NCBI RefSeq assembly: GCF_009762325.1
Contig: NZ_CP034348.1
Coordinates: forward strand, 3,788,501 to 3,852,500
Length of the DNA: 64,000 bases
Direction: 5' to 3'
Source of the DNA: Roseovarius faecimaris
Lineage (GTDB): Bacteria > Pseudomonadota > Alphaproteobacteria > Rhodobacterales > Rhodobacteraceae
In this document: in pieces, positions 1 to 10,347 of the stretch
Layout of the letters: each line of letters starts with the position of its first letter
Numbering within the stretch: position 1 is the stretch's first letter
Made by a program: the position numbers and the translations under genes
The notes under the pieces: generated by a model
Databases searched by the model: none
What the model was told of the DNA's origin: nothing
What the model saw: the letters and a program-made list of their open reading frames with translations, nothing else

Positions 1-901
1 GGCGCAGGCAATCCGCCATCGCGTCGCTCATTGGGATCGTGTAGGCGCGCTCGGTTCCGCCTTTCGGCTTCGGGAAATGAACCGTACCGGCTTCGAAATC
101 TACGTCCTCCCAGCGCAACTCTTTGAGTTGGGTTTGGCGCGATCCGGTTAGCAGATTGAACAGATGAAATTCCTGCCGCACCGGATTCGGTAATGCGCGC
201 AACTGGGCATACCACCCGGGCAGGTCTTTCGCCGATAGGGCGCGCTTGCGGCGCGGCAGGCGGTGGACTTCCTCCTTTACTGCGAGGCTCGGGATGTATC
301 CGGGGAGGTCCTTCTGCAAGCCGCTATCGCGGACATATCGGTACACCCGACCAATGAACCCGGCCACGAGGTTGGCGGTGCCTTTGCCCCCCTTGAGGTT
401 TGACTCGATGGTGTCGCCACGGCTGATCGCGCGAAAACGAGCCTGAACCAGATCGGAGCGATCCGACAGTTCAGCCAGCGGCTTGTCCGCCCAATCCCGG
501 ACGTGAGCGAAAGCGCGGTCGTAGTTCTCCAGCGTCCACGGCGACCGCTCGCCCGCCTCGACCTTGGCGACCATGAGCTCGCGCAGCGCCGCCCAGCCGG
601 AGCCCAGTGTATAACTGGGGCGACCGCTCCGCATGGGTTCCGCCCGCAGAATATCGACCTTGGCCGCCGCCGCCAGTCTCCGCGCCTCCTCGGCGGTCAT
701 CTCGGGATACCGGCCTAGCGCCAGCTTGCGGGTCCCGCGTCTGCCGTCGGCCTTTCTCACGTCCACCTGAACCGTGAAGGTGATCGCCTTCTTGCCGACG
801 ACGGCGAAGAAGCCGGGCAGCTTGTCGTCGCGCACGATGTATTGCCCTGTCTGCGCGGGTTCGAGACGAGCGAGCGTCTGCATGTTAAGCTTCTTGTTCA
901 T
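1..901 (-). CDS. Tyrosine-type site-specific recombinase (integrase), partial
   Basis: The reading frame is open on the minus strand from an ATG at 901 to the left window edge, so only the N-terminal 300 residues are present. The N-terminus looks like the DUF4102-type arm-binding domain of island integrases, with the stretch RKLALGRYPEMTAEEAR near residues 58-74. A core-binding region follows. The catalytic domain begins near residue 225, and the first catalytic arginine should be the R of LTGSRQTQLKELRWEDV (about residues 253-269). The remaining R-H-R-Y residues lie outside the window. Upstream is AAGGAACAAAACATG, an acceptable ribosome binding site. It sits about 190 bp from a tRNA-Thr 3'-half, as expected for an integrase of a tRNA-targeting genomic island or prophage. 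Confidence 0.85.
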   Translation of the reverse strand, partial: MNKKLNMQTLARLEPAQTGQYIVRDDKLPGFFAVVGKKAITFTVQVDVRKADGRRGTRKLALGRYPEMTAEEARRLAAAAKVDILRAEPMRSGRPSYTLGSGWAALRELMVAKVEAGERSPWTLENYDRAFAHVRDWADKPLAELSDRSDLVQARFRAISRGDTIESNLKGGKGTANLVAGFIGRVYRYVRDSGLQKDLPGYIPSLAVKEEVHRLPRRKRALSAKDLPGWYAQLRALPNPVRQEFHLFNLLTGSRQTQLKELRWEDVDFEAGTVHFPKPKGGTERAYTIPMSDAMADCLR

Positions 902-1092
902 GTTTTGTTCCTTATGCTTTGCCGCGCTAAGACGGCGATTAAGACGGTGGTGGAGGGGTTTGCAGTTAGGGGGTGACGCCCCGATTAACCCTCGGCAAGG
1001 CCCGAGATAGTCAATCAAGATCAATATCTTGAGTGTCTTTCGCCGGCCTCCCCCGGACTATACCGGTGCAACCATGGGTAGAAAAGCCCTTA

Positions 1093-1137
1093 TTCGTAAT
1101 GATGGGGTCGGGGGTTCGAGTCCCTTCAGCGGCACCA
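1093..1137 (+). other. Putative attachment site: 3' half of tRNA-Thr(CGU)
   Basis: The segment reads as a tRNA from the anticodon loop to the CCA end. It has loop TTCGTAA with anticodon CGT at 1095-1097, a 3' anticodon strand TGATG, a T loop TTCGAGT at 1115-1121, the acceptor 3' strand CAGCGGC, discriminator A and encoded CCA at 1135-1137. No D arm and no matching 5' acceptor strand (GCCGCTG) occur upstream, so this is not a complete tRNA gene. A truncated tRNA 3' end beside an integrase is the usual signature of the distal att repeat of an integrated element. The complete tRNA-Thr would be expected at the other end, left of the window. Confidence 0.7.
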
Positions 1138-1176
1138 CAGGAAACCCATACTCCGTACAGGCTTGAGATGTTTGGC

Positions 1177-1195
1177 CGGTGATTTGCAATCACCG
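1177..1195. repeat. Short perfect inverted repeat downstream of the ABC operon
   Basis: CGGTGATT-TGC-AATCACCG forms 8 bp arms with a 3 bp centre, 30 bp past the permease stop codon. No T-run follows on either strand, so it is at best a weak 3'-end hairpin. The rest of 902-1226 holds only the tRNA fragment and no gene. Confidence 0.35.
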
Positions 1196-1226
1196 TGCGG
1201 TTCGCCTTGGCGCTGGCCCTATGCGC

Positions 1227-2351
1227 TTAGCTGTCGTGAATGACCGATTTTCGGAATCGCAGGAGGCTTGTCGCCAGCAGAAGGATGCCAAGACCGGTCA
1301 GCCACAGGAATTCCGGCCAGACAGTCTCGAGCCCGGCGCCTTTGAACACGATGGCCTGGCTGGCCGCCATGTAGTGACGAGATGGCAGGATCAGAGTGGC
1401 AATCTGCAGCCACTCGGGCTGCCCCTCGACGGGCGTTTCGCCTCCGGACAGCATCAGCATGGGCAGGATGATCAGCATGACCAGAAGCGCGAACTGCGCC
1501 ATGGATCGGGCGATTGTCGCGAGGAACACCCCAAGTGCCGTCGCGGTGAACAGAAACAGCGCCGTACCCAGCAGGAAAAGCGCCTTGGACCCCGCGATGC
1601 TGATCCCCAGTGACCCCTGCATCACGAAGGTCAGGGAAAGCGCCGCCGCAACCAGCACCACCGCCGCGTTGGCCCAGATCTTGGCCACGGCAATGTCGAA
1701 GGCAGACAGCGGCATCGCCAGAAGGTGCTCAATGGTGCCATGCTCGCGTTCCCGGATCATGGCGGCACCTGTGAGAATCGTGGTGAGCCACATGATCTGG
1801 CCGATCAGCGCCACGATCCCGGCAAAGCGCACCGTGTCCCGGTTGGGATTGAACGCGCTGCGCAGGATGATTTCGACAGGTGGCGGGGCGGTGATCTCTT
1901 TCCCGATCGCGTATCGGGTGATCTCGGTGCTCAGGATGTTCATGATGTAGTTGGCGCCGATCCCGGCCTGTTCCATCGCGGTGGCATCAATCAGCACCTG
2001 GATTTCCGGCGCGTGCCCGGCGCGTACGTCTTTTTCAAAGCCGGGGGGAACCGCGACAACGAAGATGAACCGCCCGGCGTCCATGTCGGCGGCGCCTGTG
2101 CCGGGCTCGATCTGAACGACCGGTTGAAACTCGGGCAGGAAAAATCCCGCAGCGAGCGCCCGGGACAGTGGCGAGTTGTCTTCGTCCGCGAAGGCAATCG
2201 AGGCGTTGTTGACCGAATTGGCAACGCCCGTCGCTTCCATCACCGGCGACAGGGTGAAGGACCAGACCAGCAGCGCCATCATCACCCAGTCGCGCCGCAG
2301 GCTCATTATTTCTTTCAGGCCGAGCCAGAATATGCACGCAAGCCTTTGCAT
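1227..2351 (-). CDS. ABC-2 type transporter permease (YhhJ-like)
   Basis: This 374-residue inner-membrane permease of the ABC-2 family has an N-terminal membrane anchor (about residues 20-40). A large periplasmic domain with the stretch SNYIMNILSTEITRYAIGKE-like context follows (about 45-180), and then about five further membrane segments (about 180-370). Within the C-terminal block, REREHGTIEHLLAMPLS is the typical cytoplasmic loop of this family. Its ATG directly abuts the stop codon of the upstream ABC fusion gene, which indicates translational coupling. Together with that protein and the HlyD-type adaptor it should form a tripartite-style exporter resembling E. coli YhiI-RbbA-YhhJ. The substrate cannot be inferred. 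Confidence 0.88.
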   Translation of the reverse strand: MQRLACIFWLGLKEIMSLRRDWVMMALLVWSFTLSPVMEATGVANSVNNASIAFADEDNSPLSRALAAGFFLPEFQPVVQIEPGTGAADMDAGRFIFVVAVPPGFEKDVRAGHAPEIQVLIDATAMEQAGIGANYIMNILSTEITRYAIGKEITAPPPVEIILRSAFNPNRDTVRFAGIVALIGQIMWLTTILTGAAMIREREHGTIEHLLAMPLSAFDIAVAKIWANAAVVLVAAALSLTFVMQGSLGISIAGSKALFLLGTALFLFTATALGVFLATIARSMAQFALLVMLIILPMLMLSGGETPVEGQPEWLQIATLILPSRHYMAASQAIVFKGAGLETVWPEFLWLTGLGILLLATSLLRFRKSVIHDS

Positions 2352-5045
2352 CTACTTTTCCTGCGCGCGCAGCGCCAGCGCTGCGATGAGGGTGAGGGCG
2401 GGCCCGAAACAGGCCAGCGCAAGGATATCCGGCGCCAGAGCCTCCCAGCCCAGCCCCTTGGTGAAGGCCCCCACATTCAGGTGCAGGAAGTAAGAGGACG
2501 GCCAGAACGATCCGATCACCTGTGCCCCGCCTTCGAGGGTCGAGACCGGTTGCAACAGGCCCGAAAACTGGATCGTTGGCACGACCGATGCAATCGCGGT
2601 GGCGAATGTGGCGGCGACCTGGCTGGAGGTCATGGTCGCAATGAGAAGCCCATAGGCCGTGGTGGCCCAGACATAAAGAAACGCCCCAATGGCAAGCGGA
2701 ATGGGGTCGCCCTTGAGCGGCACGCCGAAGAGAAAGATCGTCATACCGGTCAGCAGAAGGAAATTGGCATAGGCCACGACGATATAAGGAAGCTGTTTGC
2801 CGATCAGAAACTCGAACCGCGTTGTCGGGGTCACGTAGAAATTGATGACCGAACCAAGCTCGCGCTCGCGCGCCACACTGACCGCCATGAGCACGGCAGG
2901 CAGCATGATGAGCAGGATGGCGGGCATTGCGGGCGCCATCGCGGCGATGCTCTCAAAGCTTTGATTATAGCGAAAGCGCGGCTCGATCCGGGCCAAGCCA
3001 GAGGGCGTGACGCCGCTCTCCTCAGCCAGAACGCCCAGGAAGGTCTGGTGCAGCCCGGCCACGTAGCCTTCGACGGTTTCTCCCTTGAAGGGGATTGCGC
3101 CATCAACGGTCGCTAGCACCTCGGTCCGCTCTCCGGCGCGCAGTTTGCGCCCGAAATCCGGCGGCAGTTCGACGACCAGCGATACCTCACCGGATTTCAG
3201 CCGCGCGCGGCCCTCTTCGGCGCTTGTCAGAGGCTCTGTCGGCTTGAAGTACCGTGACCCTTCGATTTCCGCGATATAGGCCCGGCTTTCGGGGTCTTGC
3301 GACAGGTCGAGCACCGCGAAGCTCAGCTCGTTGATGTCCAGCGTGATCCCGAAGCAGAAGACAAGCATCAGGATGGCCGAGCCCAGAAACGCGAAGGCCA
3401 GCCGAACGCCATCGCGCAGCACCTCCACCATCTCTCTGCGCGCATAGGCCAGCATACGGCCAAACCCGCCCCGGTTGGGTGATTTCATCCCGTCCAGCGC
3501 AACATCCGGGGCTTTGACCGGTGCGGGCGGTTCGGCCGTTTCGAGGATCGAGATAAACGCGTCTTCGAGGCTGTCGGCCTGTTCCCGCTCGATCAGCTCT
3601 TCGGGCCGCCCCTCGGCCAGAACACGGCCCGCATGCATGAACGAGACACGATCGCAGCGCTCGGCCTCGCCCATGAAATGGGTCGATACGAAGATCGTCA
3701 CGCCATCCCCGCGCGACAGCTCCAGCAAAAGCGCCCAGAAGGCATCGCGCGCGGCCGGATCAACACCCGATGTCGGCTCGTCCAGGATCAGCACCTTCGG
3801 GCGATGGATCACCGCCACCGCAAGTGACAGGCGTTGTTTGATACCCAGGGGCAGGGTGGCGGCAAGCTTGTCCTTGTGCGTGCTCAGGCCGAACCGGTCC
3901 ATCAGTTCTTCAATGCGGCGCGCCGGGTCAGGTATCGCGAAAATGCGGGCGTGCAGCCGCAGGTTTTGCAGAACGGTCAGCTCTCCATATAGCGAAAACG
4001 CCTGGCTCATATATCCGATATCGCGGCGCATCCCGCGATTGCGCGCATCAACAGCGCGGCCAAACAGATATGCGTGGCCGTCACTGGCGGGCAGCAGGCC
4101 GGTCAGCATCTTCATCGTGGTTGATTTGCCGCAACCATTGGATCCAAGAAAGCCGAAGATTTCACCCTTGTGAATATCGAAATCCACCTGATCGACGGCG
4201 GTGAAATCACCAAAACGCCGGGTCAGCCCGCGTGCGGTGATGACGGGGCGTCCGTCAAGTTTAACCCTTGGTGGCGCTGCGGGCAGGGGGGATGCCGCAC
4301 CGTGGTCCTGAAGGCGGCGATAGGCTGTTTCAAGATCCTTCGCCTCGCCCTTCAGTTCGTCGGGCCTGCCCTCGAACAGTACCCGCCCCGCATCCATCGC
4401 CACGATCCAGTCAAAGCTCTGCGCTTCTTCCATATACGCGGTTGACACCAGGACTGTCAGATCCGCGCGGTCCTTGCGGATCGCGTCGATCAGTGCCCAG
4501 AACTGTCGGCGCGATACCGGATCGACGCCGGTCGTGGGTTCGTCCAGCACCAGAAGTTTCGGGTCATGCACCAGCGCGCAGCAGAGGCCCAGTTTTTGCT
4601 TCATGCCACCTGAAAGCTTGCCCATCAGCCGATCTTCGAACGGTGCCAGGCCCGTGGCCGACAAGAGTGCCGCGATGCGCATCTCGCGTTCGGCCTCGCC
4701 CTGACCAAAAAGACGCGAGAAGAATTCGATGTTTTCGCGCACCGTAAGCTCGGCATACAGGTTGCGGCCCAGCCCTTGCGGCATGAAGGCGATGGACGGG
4801 CAGATGCGCCGCCGGTGCCGGGCATTGTCAATCGGCCCGCCCAAGACATTGATGCCCCCGGATTGAAGCCTCTTGGCGCCCGTGATCAGGCTTAGAAGTG
4901 TTGACTTGCCCACGCCATCTGGCCCGATGAAGCCAACCAGCTTGCCGGTGGGCAGATCGAGTGACACCGCATCGAGGGCAAGCTGCTTGCGATAGCGATG
5001 GGTGACGCCATCAATGCTCAACGGAGACGCAGCAGCTTGGGTCAT
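2352..5045 (-). CDS. ABC transporter: two ATPase domains fused to ABC-2 permease (RbbA/YhiH-like)
   Basis: This 897-residue fusion carries NBD1 (about 8-235) with Walker A GPDGVGKST at 41-49, signature LSGGMKQ and Walker B LLVLDEPT. NBD2 (about 265-490) has Walker A GSNGCGKST, a degenerate signature LPLGIKQ and Walker B VLILDEPT. A C-terminal ABC-2 permease (about 530-897) has several membrane helices and a periplasmic domain. This architecture is that of RbbA/YhiH proteins. The start overlaps the hlyD-type gene by 4 bp (ATGA), and the stop abuts the downstream permease. It is likely a drug, lipid or peptide exporter. The ribosome-associated role reported for RbbA cannot be judged here. Confidence 0.92.
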   Translation of the reverse strand: MTQAAASPLSIDGVTHRYRKQLALDAVSLDLPTGKLVGFIGPDGVGKSTLLSLITGAKRLQSGGINVLGGPIDNARHRRRICPSIAFMPQGLGRNLYAELTVRENIEFFSRLFGQGEAEREMRIAALLSATGLAPFEDRLMGKLSGGMKQKLGLCCALVHDPKLLVLDEPTTGVDPVSRRQFWALIDAIRKDRADLTVLVSTAYMEEAQSFDWIVAMDAGRVLFEGRPDELKGEAKDLETAYRRLQDHGAASPLPAAPPRVKLDGRPVITARGLTRRFGDFTAVDQVDFDIHKGEIFGFLGSNGCGKSTTMKMLTGLLPASDGHAYLFGRAVDARNRGMRRDIGYMSQAFSLYGELTVLQNLRLHARIFAIPDPARRIEELMDRFGLSTHKDKLAATLPLGIKQRLSLAVAVIHRPKVLILDEPTSGVDPAARDAFWALLLELSRGDGVTIFVSTHFMGEAERCDRVSFMHAGRVLAEGRPEELIEREQADSLEDAFISILETAEPPAPVKAPDVALDGMKSPNRGGFGRMLAYARREMVEVLRDGVRLAFAFLGSAILMLVFCFGITLDINELSFAVLDLSQDPESRAYIAEIEGSRYFKPTEPLTSAEEGRARLKSGEVSLVVELPPDFGRKLRAGERTEVLATVDGAIPFKGETVEGYVAGLHQTFLGVLAEESGVTPSGLARIEPRFRYNQSFESIAAMAPAMPAILLIMLPAVLMAVSVARERELGSVINFYVTPTTRFEFLIGKQLPYIVVAYANFLLLTGMTIFLFGVPLKGDPIPLAIGAFLYVWATTAYGLLIATMTSSQVAATFATAIASVVPTIQFSGLLQPVSTLEGGAQVIGSFWPSSYFLHLNVGAFTKGLGWEALAPDILALACFGPALTLIAALALRAQEK

Positions 5046-6037
5046 TCGAAAAGTTCGGGCGGAATGCGCCGTTCCAGCGCCTCGGGCCAGATCGCGCTCT
5101 CATCGAGCCGGATCACGGCGACACCGCGCAGCCCGGTCTTCACATGTTCGATCCGCCCCTGAACCAGGTTTGGGGGAATGCGGACGCGGACGCGAAAAAC
5201 GAGCTGCTCGCGCTCGTCCAGCGTTTCGACCTGTTTCGGGGTAAACTGCGCCTCGGGCGAGACAAAGGTCACAGCTGCCGGGATCGCATAATCGGGCAGG
5301 GCGTCCAACACGATCCGCGCCTCCGCCCCGATCGGCAGCAACCCGGCCTCGCGGGCGGGCAGGAACACTTCCATATAGACATTCTCAAGGCTCAGAAGGG
5401 TGAGGATCGGACCACCAGCGCCGACAACCTCGCCGCGTTCCGCCAGCCGGTACAGCACGCGTCCCTGCATCGGCGCGGTGAGTGTGCTGTCCTCGATCTG
5501 CGCCGTAATCCGCCGGGCTTCGGCTTCGGCTGCGGTGATCTGGGCCTCGGCTGTTGCAACCCGCGCCTGCGCCGCGCCCAGAACGGCCTTGGCCACTTCA
5601 TGCGCGGTCTGTCGGTCCTCGAACGTGGTCTCGGAAATGGTGTTGCCGCCCAACAGCACCGTCGCCCGCTCCAGCTCGTGCTGCGCGCGACGCTCCTCGC
5701 TTTGCCGTTGGACCACCACGGCTTCGGCTTCGGCTTTTGTCTGTCGCGCCAGGGCGACTTGCGCCTGCGCACGGTCCAGAGCCGCTTTCAGCTCATCGGT
5801 ATCCATTTCAACGAGGATATCGCCCACGGCGACCATGCTGCCCTCGGACACCAGAACATCCGCGACACGTCCGGGGATGGACGGAGCAATCTCGACCTGT
5901 TCGGCCTCAATCCGGCCATTGCCCTGGACAAAGCCCGCAGGCAGGGTTTCGTCATTTCCATCGATGTAGGTGTGAACCAGTGCGCTCGCCCCGAGGAGCA
6001 GAGCAGCAACCAGAATGAAACTTGACGTACGATTCAT
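5042..6037 (-). CDS. HlyD-family membrane fusion (periplasmic adaptor) protein
   Basis: This 331-residue protein has an N-terminal signal anchor (about 7-24). A biotinyl-lipoyl-like half motif follows (GRVADVLVSEGSMVAVGDIL, about 56-75). A long alpha-helical hairpin rich in Ala, Glu, Gln and Arg spans about 80-185, and the second lipoyl half lies at about 190-215 (LTAPMQGRVLYRLAERGEVV). A beta-barrel domain completes it. This is the standard order for RND/ABC adaptors that bridge an inner-membrane transporter to an outer-membrane channel. It is first in the operon with the ABC fusion and permease. No TolC-like gene is present nearby, so a shared outer-membrane channel is likely. Confidence 0.9.
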   Translation of the reverse strand: MNRTSSFILVAALLLGASALVHTYIDGNDETLPAGFVQGNGRIEAEQVEIAPSIPGRVADVLVSEGSMVAVGDILVEMDTDELKAALDRAQAQVALARQTKAEAEAVVVQRQSEERRAQHELERATVLLGGNTISETTFEDRQTAHEVAKAVLGAAQARVATAEAQITAAEAEARRITAQIEDSTLTAPMQGRVLYRLAERGEVVGAGGPILTLLSLENVYMEVFLPAREAGLLPIGAEARIVLDALPDYAIPAAVTFVSPEAQFTPKQVETLDEREQLVFRVRVRIPPNLVQGRIEHVKTGLRGVAVIRLDESAIWPEALERRIPPELFE

Positions 6038-6420
6038 GCCCCTAAGTCCCCACGATCAGATTGGATCAAAATACTATCTGGAAAGAAGAGCGCCCGCCTT
6101 GCGTTGAATCAAATCGCCGGCCGCGGCTTTGGCGACCTGCGGTAAAGCTTGGATAAAGTTGATGAGGGGTTTGCGGACCGCCTGTTGAACAGCTTGTGAG
6201 CTCTGCCAGAGGCGCGCGTAAAACCAAGGCGGACGCGGTAATTCGCAAAGTCTGAACCGTTCTTGAGAGGTGGAGATTTTGATCGGCGAAACGTAGAATT
6301 TCCAAAAAATGACTTGCCCGAATATCTTTCAGCCGCCTAACGTGCCGGAAAAGAACCTTTTTATGGTAAAATTTCGGTCGGCTCGGGCCGCCATTTAAGA
6401 AGCACACAGGCAGACCGTTC
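6038..6420. other. Divergent intergenic region, no gene seen
   Basis: These 383 bp separate the leftward exporter operon from the rightward GtrA operon and should hold both promoters. An open minus-strand frame covers most of it, but it has no family resemblance, no clear ribosome binding site and a composition unlike a protein, so it is not annotated. No inverted repeats strong enough to call were seen. Confidence 0.5.
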
Positions 6421-6888
6421 ATGTTTCATATCTTTCTCGTTTGTTCCGGCTGTGCCGCCGCCGTCAATATATGCGTCGGTTTTGTCCTCTATGGTCTGTT
6501 GGGACTTGATGGTTTCATCACCTATCCTATCAGTGTCGCGCTTGCGTTTTTGGCGGGGATGAGTGTCAGTTTTGTGCTGAACCGGCGCTTTACCTACCCG
6601 CCTTCGGGTCGGACTCGGCGCCAGGAACTGGCTGATTTCACGGGTGTTTCGGTCATCGGTCTGTTGCTGACCACCGGGATGGCCCACTTGCTGCGCTGGG
6701 GGGCGACGGACACGCTTGAGGCGATCGGGTCGGGCGTACTGATGCCGGAAACGATGGCGCATGTGATCGCGGTCGGCCTGACGGCGATTTATTCCTTCCT
6801 TGCGCATAAGTACGTCAGTTTCAGGCGCGAGGAGGCTGTGCCCGCTGCATTGGACACCACGGCGCTCAGAAGCGGATCAGGCCAATGA
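6421..6888 (+). CDS. GtrA-like small membrane protein
   Basis: This 155-residue protein has four predicted membrane helices (about 3-25, 31-55, 79-98, 115-137) and the GtrA family pattern [11 protein letters not shown] between helices 2 and 3. A matching ending, [11 protein letters not shown], follows helix 4. GtrA proteins are thought to flip polyprenyl-linked sugars or otherwise assist cell-surface polysaccharide synthesis. The stop overlaps the start of the FAD oxidoreductase (ATGA), which implies coupled expression. The ribosome binding site is weak. Confidence 0.85.
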   Translation: MFHIFLVCSGCAAAVNICVGFVLYGLLGLDGFITYPISVALAFLAGMSVSFVLNRRFTYPPSGRTRRQELADFTGVSVIGLLLTTGMAHLLRWGATDTLEAIGSGVLMPETMAHVIAVGLTAIYSFLAHKYVSFRREEAVPAALDTTALRSGSGQ

Positions 6889-8471
6889 GCAAGGCCAAAG
6901 CGCTTATCATCGGGGCCGGACCGGCCGGGCTGACCGCGGCGCATGAGCTGGCGACGCGCACGGATATAAAGCCGATCATCTTCGAGGCGGATACCCAGGT
7001 GGGCGGCATTTCCCGCACGGTCAACTACAAGGGCAACCGCATCGATATCGGCGGGCATCGTTTCTTTTCCAAGTCTGATCGGGTCATGGACTGGTGGGCG
7101 CAGATCCTGCCGTTGGAGGCCGGGGCCGTGGAAGCGGGCGAGACGATCACCATCAGCTATCAGAACAAGAGCCGTGATCTGTCGGGGGCATCGGACGGGC
7201 CCGACCCGGATGTCACTGATGAAGTTATGCTGGTGCGCTCGCGGGTCTCGCGGATCCTCTTTGGGCGCAAATTCTATGATTATCCGATCAAATTCGCGCC
7301 GAAGACATTTCGCAATCTTGGGCTGGCGCGGACATTGCGGATCATTGGCAGTTACGGCAAAGCCCGGCTCATGCCGATCAGACCTGAGGTCACGCTTCGG
7401 GATTTCATCATCAACCGCTTTGGCCGCGCGCTGTATGAAACGTTCTTTAAGAATTACACCGAGAAAGTCTGGGGCGTGCCCTGTCGTGAGATACCCGCAG
7501 ATTGGGGCGCTCAGCGCATCAAGGGTGTGTCGATCACCGGACTGATCCTTCATGGGATCAAGAAACTGCGCCCGCGCCGCGGCTCGATCTCTCAGAAAGG
7601 CGTGGAAACAAGCCTGATCGAACGGTTTCTCTATCCCAAACACGGGCCTGGCCAATTGTGGGAAGTGGTGGCGCGCAAGGTTCAGGAGGCCGGAGGTGAG
7701 CTGCACCTTGGCCACCGGGTGATTAAGGTACACCACGAGGCGGGACGCATCACGGCGGTTGATGTGCTGCGCGACGATGGCACGGTAGAGACGCATCACG
7801 GCGATCTCGTGTTCTCGTCGATGCCGGTCCAGGAGCTGATCGGTGGCTGGCAGCCGGAGGCCCCGAAGCCCGTGCGGGAGGTCTCGGACGGGCTGAGCTA
7901 CCGCGATTTCATCACCGTCGGCGTATTGCTGAAACGCCTGACACTCGGGCAGGGTGCAACCGCGGCCACTCTGGCGGAAAGACTGCCCGATAACTGGATC
8001 TACGTGCAGGAACCGGATGTGAAAGTTGGCCGGTTGCAGCTCTTCAACAACTGGTCACCTTATCTTGTCGCCGATCCCGAGACGATTTGGATGGGGCTCG
8101 AATACTTCGTGAATGAATCAGATGATTTCTGGCAGTCGGCCGACGAGGACATCATCGCCTTCGCGGTGAAGGAGTTGGAGCAACTTGGCGTGTCCACCCC
8201 CGAAGATTTGCTGGATGCGGTGGTGGTGCGCACCAAGAAGGCCTATCCGGCGTATTTTGGCAGCTACGAACGGTTCGACGTGATCCGGGATTATGTCATG
8301 GAGTTCGATAACCTGTATTGTGTCGGGCGCAATGGGATGCATCGCTACAACAATCAGGATCATTCCATATTGACGGCGATGGTGGCTGTAGACGGCATTG
8401 CCAGCGGTCAGGATACTCGGGCCGAAACATGGGCTGTGAACACAGAACAAGACTATCATGAGGGCAAATAG
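6885..8471 (+). CDS. FAD/NAD(P)-binding oxidoreductase of the UDP-galactopyranose mutase/amine-oxidase-like group
   Basis: This 528-residue flavoprotein has an N-terminal dinucleotide fold, [15 protein letters not shown] (about 8-22). The acidic ribose-binding segment FEADTQVGG follows, then the family-typical [14 protein letters not shown]. The C-terminal FAD-contact motif is [13 protein letters not shown] near residue 483. Homologues commonly sit beside GtrA and glycosyltransferase genes and are annotated as NAD(P)-binding or protoporphyrinogen-oxidase-like proteins. The true substrate is unknown; a nucleotide-sugar or polyprenyl-linked sugar is plausible from context. It is translationally coupled to the genes on both sides (4 bp and 14 bp overlaps). 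Confidence 0.75.
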   Translation: MSKAKALIIGAGPAGLTAAHELATRTDIKPIIFEADTQVGGISRTVNYKGNRIDIGGHRFFSKSDRVMDWWAQILPLEAGAVEAGETITISYQNKSRDLSGASDGPDPDVTDEVMLVRSRVSRILFGRKFYDYPIKFAPKTFRNLGLARTLRIIGSYGKARLMPIRPEVTLRDFIINRFGRALYETFFKNYTEKVWGVPCREIPADWGAQRIKGVSITGLILHGIKKLRPRRGSISQKGVETSLIERFLYPKHGPGQLWEVVARKVQEAGGELHLGHRVIKVHHEAGRITAVDVLRDDGTVETHHGDLVFSSMPVQELIGGWQPEAPKPVREVSDGLSYRDFITVGVLLKRLTLGQGATAATLAERLPDNWIYVQEPDVKVGRLQLFNNWSPYLVADPETIWMGLEYFVNESDDFWQSADEDIIAFAVKELEQLGVSTPEDLLDAVVVRTKKAYPAYFGSYERFDVIRDYVMEFDNLYCVGRNGMHRYNNQDHSILTAMVAVDGIASGQDTRAETWAVNTEQDYHEGK

Positions 8472-10347
8472 CAGCGGTATTGGTGATATCCTTGCGCCGG
8501 CCCTCTGGCAGCGTCTTGTGCTCTGGCTCATTCCCGTCGCGCTGCTGCTCACGACACGACCGTTTCGCGGGATCTATCACGATGCGCATCTCTATAGCGT
8601 GCAGGCCCTCAGGCGGCTGAATGACGAATATCTGAACAACGATATTTTCTTTCGATATGGCAATCAGGATGACTTCTCGGTCTTCACGCGGGTTTATGCG
8701 CCGCTGATAGACGCGATCGGGCTCAATGCTGCCAACATCCTTCTGTATGCAATCGGCCTGGCCTGCTGGTTCGCGGCACTTGCCTATCTTGTCTGCTGTC
8801 TGTTCGAGACAAGGCGCGCGCGCCTTCTGGCGTTCTTCGGCGCGCTTGCCCTCACACCCGGGTACGGGATCGGCATCTTGTCTTATGGCGAGGGCTTCGT
8901 CACGCCGCGTGTCTTTGCAGAGGCGCTTGGCGTCGCAAGTCTTTGCACCGCGCTTCAGCGGCGCTGGTGGCTGACGGCCGCGCTGCTGCTGATGGCGACG
9001 GTCCTGCACCCGTTGATGGGGCTGGCGCTGCTCGCGGTGATCATCTGGCTGCTGATAGAAAATATCCCACGATATCTCGTGCTGAGCGCGTTTGGATTAC
9101 TGGTGCTTGCGGGTCTGGGACTGACCGGACTGGCACCGTTCAGTTGGGTCTGGGAGCAGATGGAAACTGAGTGGTTCGCAATTGTCAGAGCGTATAACCC
9201 GATTGTTCTTTTATCGAACTGGGGGGCCAATGGATTTGCAAGCACCTTCCTCAAATTATTGATACTAATCATTATTCTGAAAAAAGACTCTGACCCGCGC
9301 AAGCGCCTTGCCCAGGCCGCGCTTGTGGTTACCGCACTTTTTTTAGCGCTTTCCTTTGTGTTCGCAGATCTGCTGGGCAACCGGCTTTTCATCGGATTGC
9401 AGCTTTGGCGGGTGCTGTTCCTCTTTGCTCTGCTCGCCAATGTCATGGCGTTTCATGCCGTTCAGTGTGTTCCTCAGGGGCGAGGGCGACAATTTTTAAT
9501 GCTTGCTTTGGTGGTGAACCTGCTTGAGATGGCCTTTTTCATGACGCCGCTCTTCTCGGGTCTGCTCGGTGTGATTGCGGCGGTCGTTCTCTGGGTCGAG
9601 GACCGCAAGGGGCCGATCCTTGCGTTGAAGTATCGGCTTCTGTCATCGGTCCCGATCTTTGTGCTTTTGCTTGCGTTTGCCGCTGCGCTTATTCAGATCC
9701 TGATTTCCGAACCACCGGAAGACCTCATGCCGTGGCTGAAGACGGCGCTTTGCGTAGGGGCTGTCATTCTCATTCTCAAGGGCAGCGCAGTTACTGCCAT
9801 TGCAGGCGGGTTTGCGGCTGTTGCCCTGATCCTGGGCCTGATCACTGTCGATGTGCGCTCGGACTGGACACGCTTTACCGAGACGGCACACCCACCCCCA
9901 GAGGAGCTGAGCAGTCTGCTGGAAGACAAGACGGTTTTTTGGGACAGTGGGCTTCAGGTGATGTGGTTCAGCTTGCGTCGGCCGCATTTCTACTCCTGCC
10001 GACAGAAGGGCGGGATGGTCTTTTATCGCGATCAGGCCGTTGAAATCATCAGGCGTGGAATGGTCCTGTCAGCACTCAACAGCGATGAGTTTCCGGCAGA
10101 TCAGACATCGCAATGCCCACAAAAACAGGACAAATACGCAACTTTGCCTTCCGGCAAAGCGACGTTTGAACGCGTTTGCGCCGCTTTGCCCGAGCTTGAT
10201 CTCATCGTCCTGCGATCGCGGCTTCCCGGGCTTTACCGCGCTGTCTGGGTCGCACCTGTGACGGTCGGAGTGCCATTGGCGGACGGCACGCTGAAACAGG
10301 CGCAAACACCGTTTTTCTTCTATCAATGTGCGGACTTTCGAAGCTGA
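8458..10347 (+). CDS. Large polytopic membrane protein, unknown (GT-C-like layout)
   Basis: This 629-residue protein has about 10-12 hydrophobic helices from residue 20 to about 470 and a soluble C-terminal region of about 150 residues. The first extracytoplasmic loop has [16 protein letters not shown], an acidic position after helix 1 reminiscent of GT-C glycosyltransferases, but no established family motif was recognised. It overlaps the oxidoreductase gene by 14 bp and ends 146 bp before tadD. With the GtrA-like protein and the flavoprotein it may build or transfer a glycan, possibly onto a surface structure. That role is inference from context. Confidence 0.6.
   Translation: MRANSSGIGDILAPALWQRLVLWLIPVALLLTTRPFRGIYHDAHLYSVQALRRLNDEYLNNDIFFRYGNQDDFSVFTRVYAPLIDAIGLNAANILLYAIGLACWFAALAYLVCCLFETRRARLLAFFGALALTPGYGIGILSYGEGFVTPRVFAEALGVASLCTALQRRWWLTAALLLMATVLHPLMGLALLAVIIWLLIENIPRYLVLSAFGLLVLAGLGLTGLAPFSWVWEQMETEWFAIVRAYNPIVLLSNWGANGFASTFLKLLILIIILKKDSDPRKRLAQAALVVTALFLALSFVFADLLGNRLFIGLQLWRVLFLFALLANVMAFHAVQCVPQGRGRQFLMLALVVNLLEMAFFMTPLFSGLLGVIAAVVLWVEDRKGPILALKYRLLSSVPIFVLLLAFAAALIQILISEPPEDLMPWLKTALCVGAVILILKGSAVTAIAGGFAAVALILGLITVDVRSDWTRFTETAHPPPEELSSLLEDKTVFWDSGLQVMWFSLRRPHFYSCRQKGGMVFYRDQAVEIIRRGMVLSALNSDEFPADQTSQCPQKQDKYATLPSGKATFERVCAALPELDLIVLRSRLPGLYRAVWVAPVTVGVPLADGTLKQAQTPFFFYQCADFRS

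Noticed and set aside
1011-1193. Minus-strand frame with GTRTPDPIITN
   Set aside because: This is the well-known spurious translation of a tRNA 3' half read backwards; the segment is explained by the tRNA-Thr fragment.
1725-3116. 463-codon plus-strand frame
   Set aside because: It lies antisense to the ABC permease genes and is low-complexity (His/Arg/Gly/Asp-rich), a typical shadow in GC-rich DNA.
6066-6422. 118-codon minus-strand frame between the exporter and the GtrA gene
   Set aside because: No ribosome binding site, no family and an unnatural composition; it occupies a divergent promoter region.
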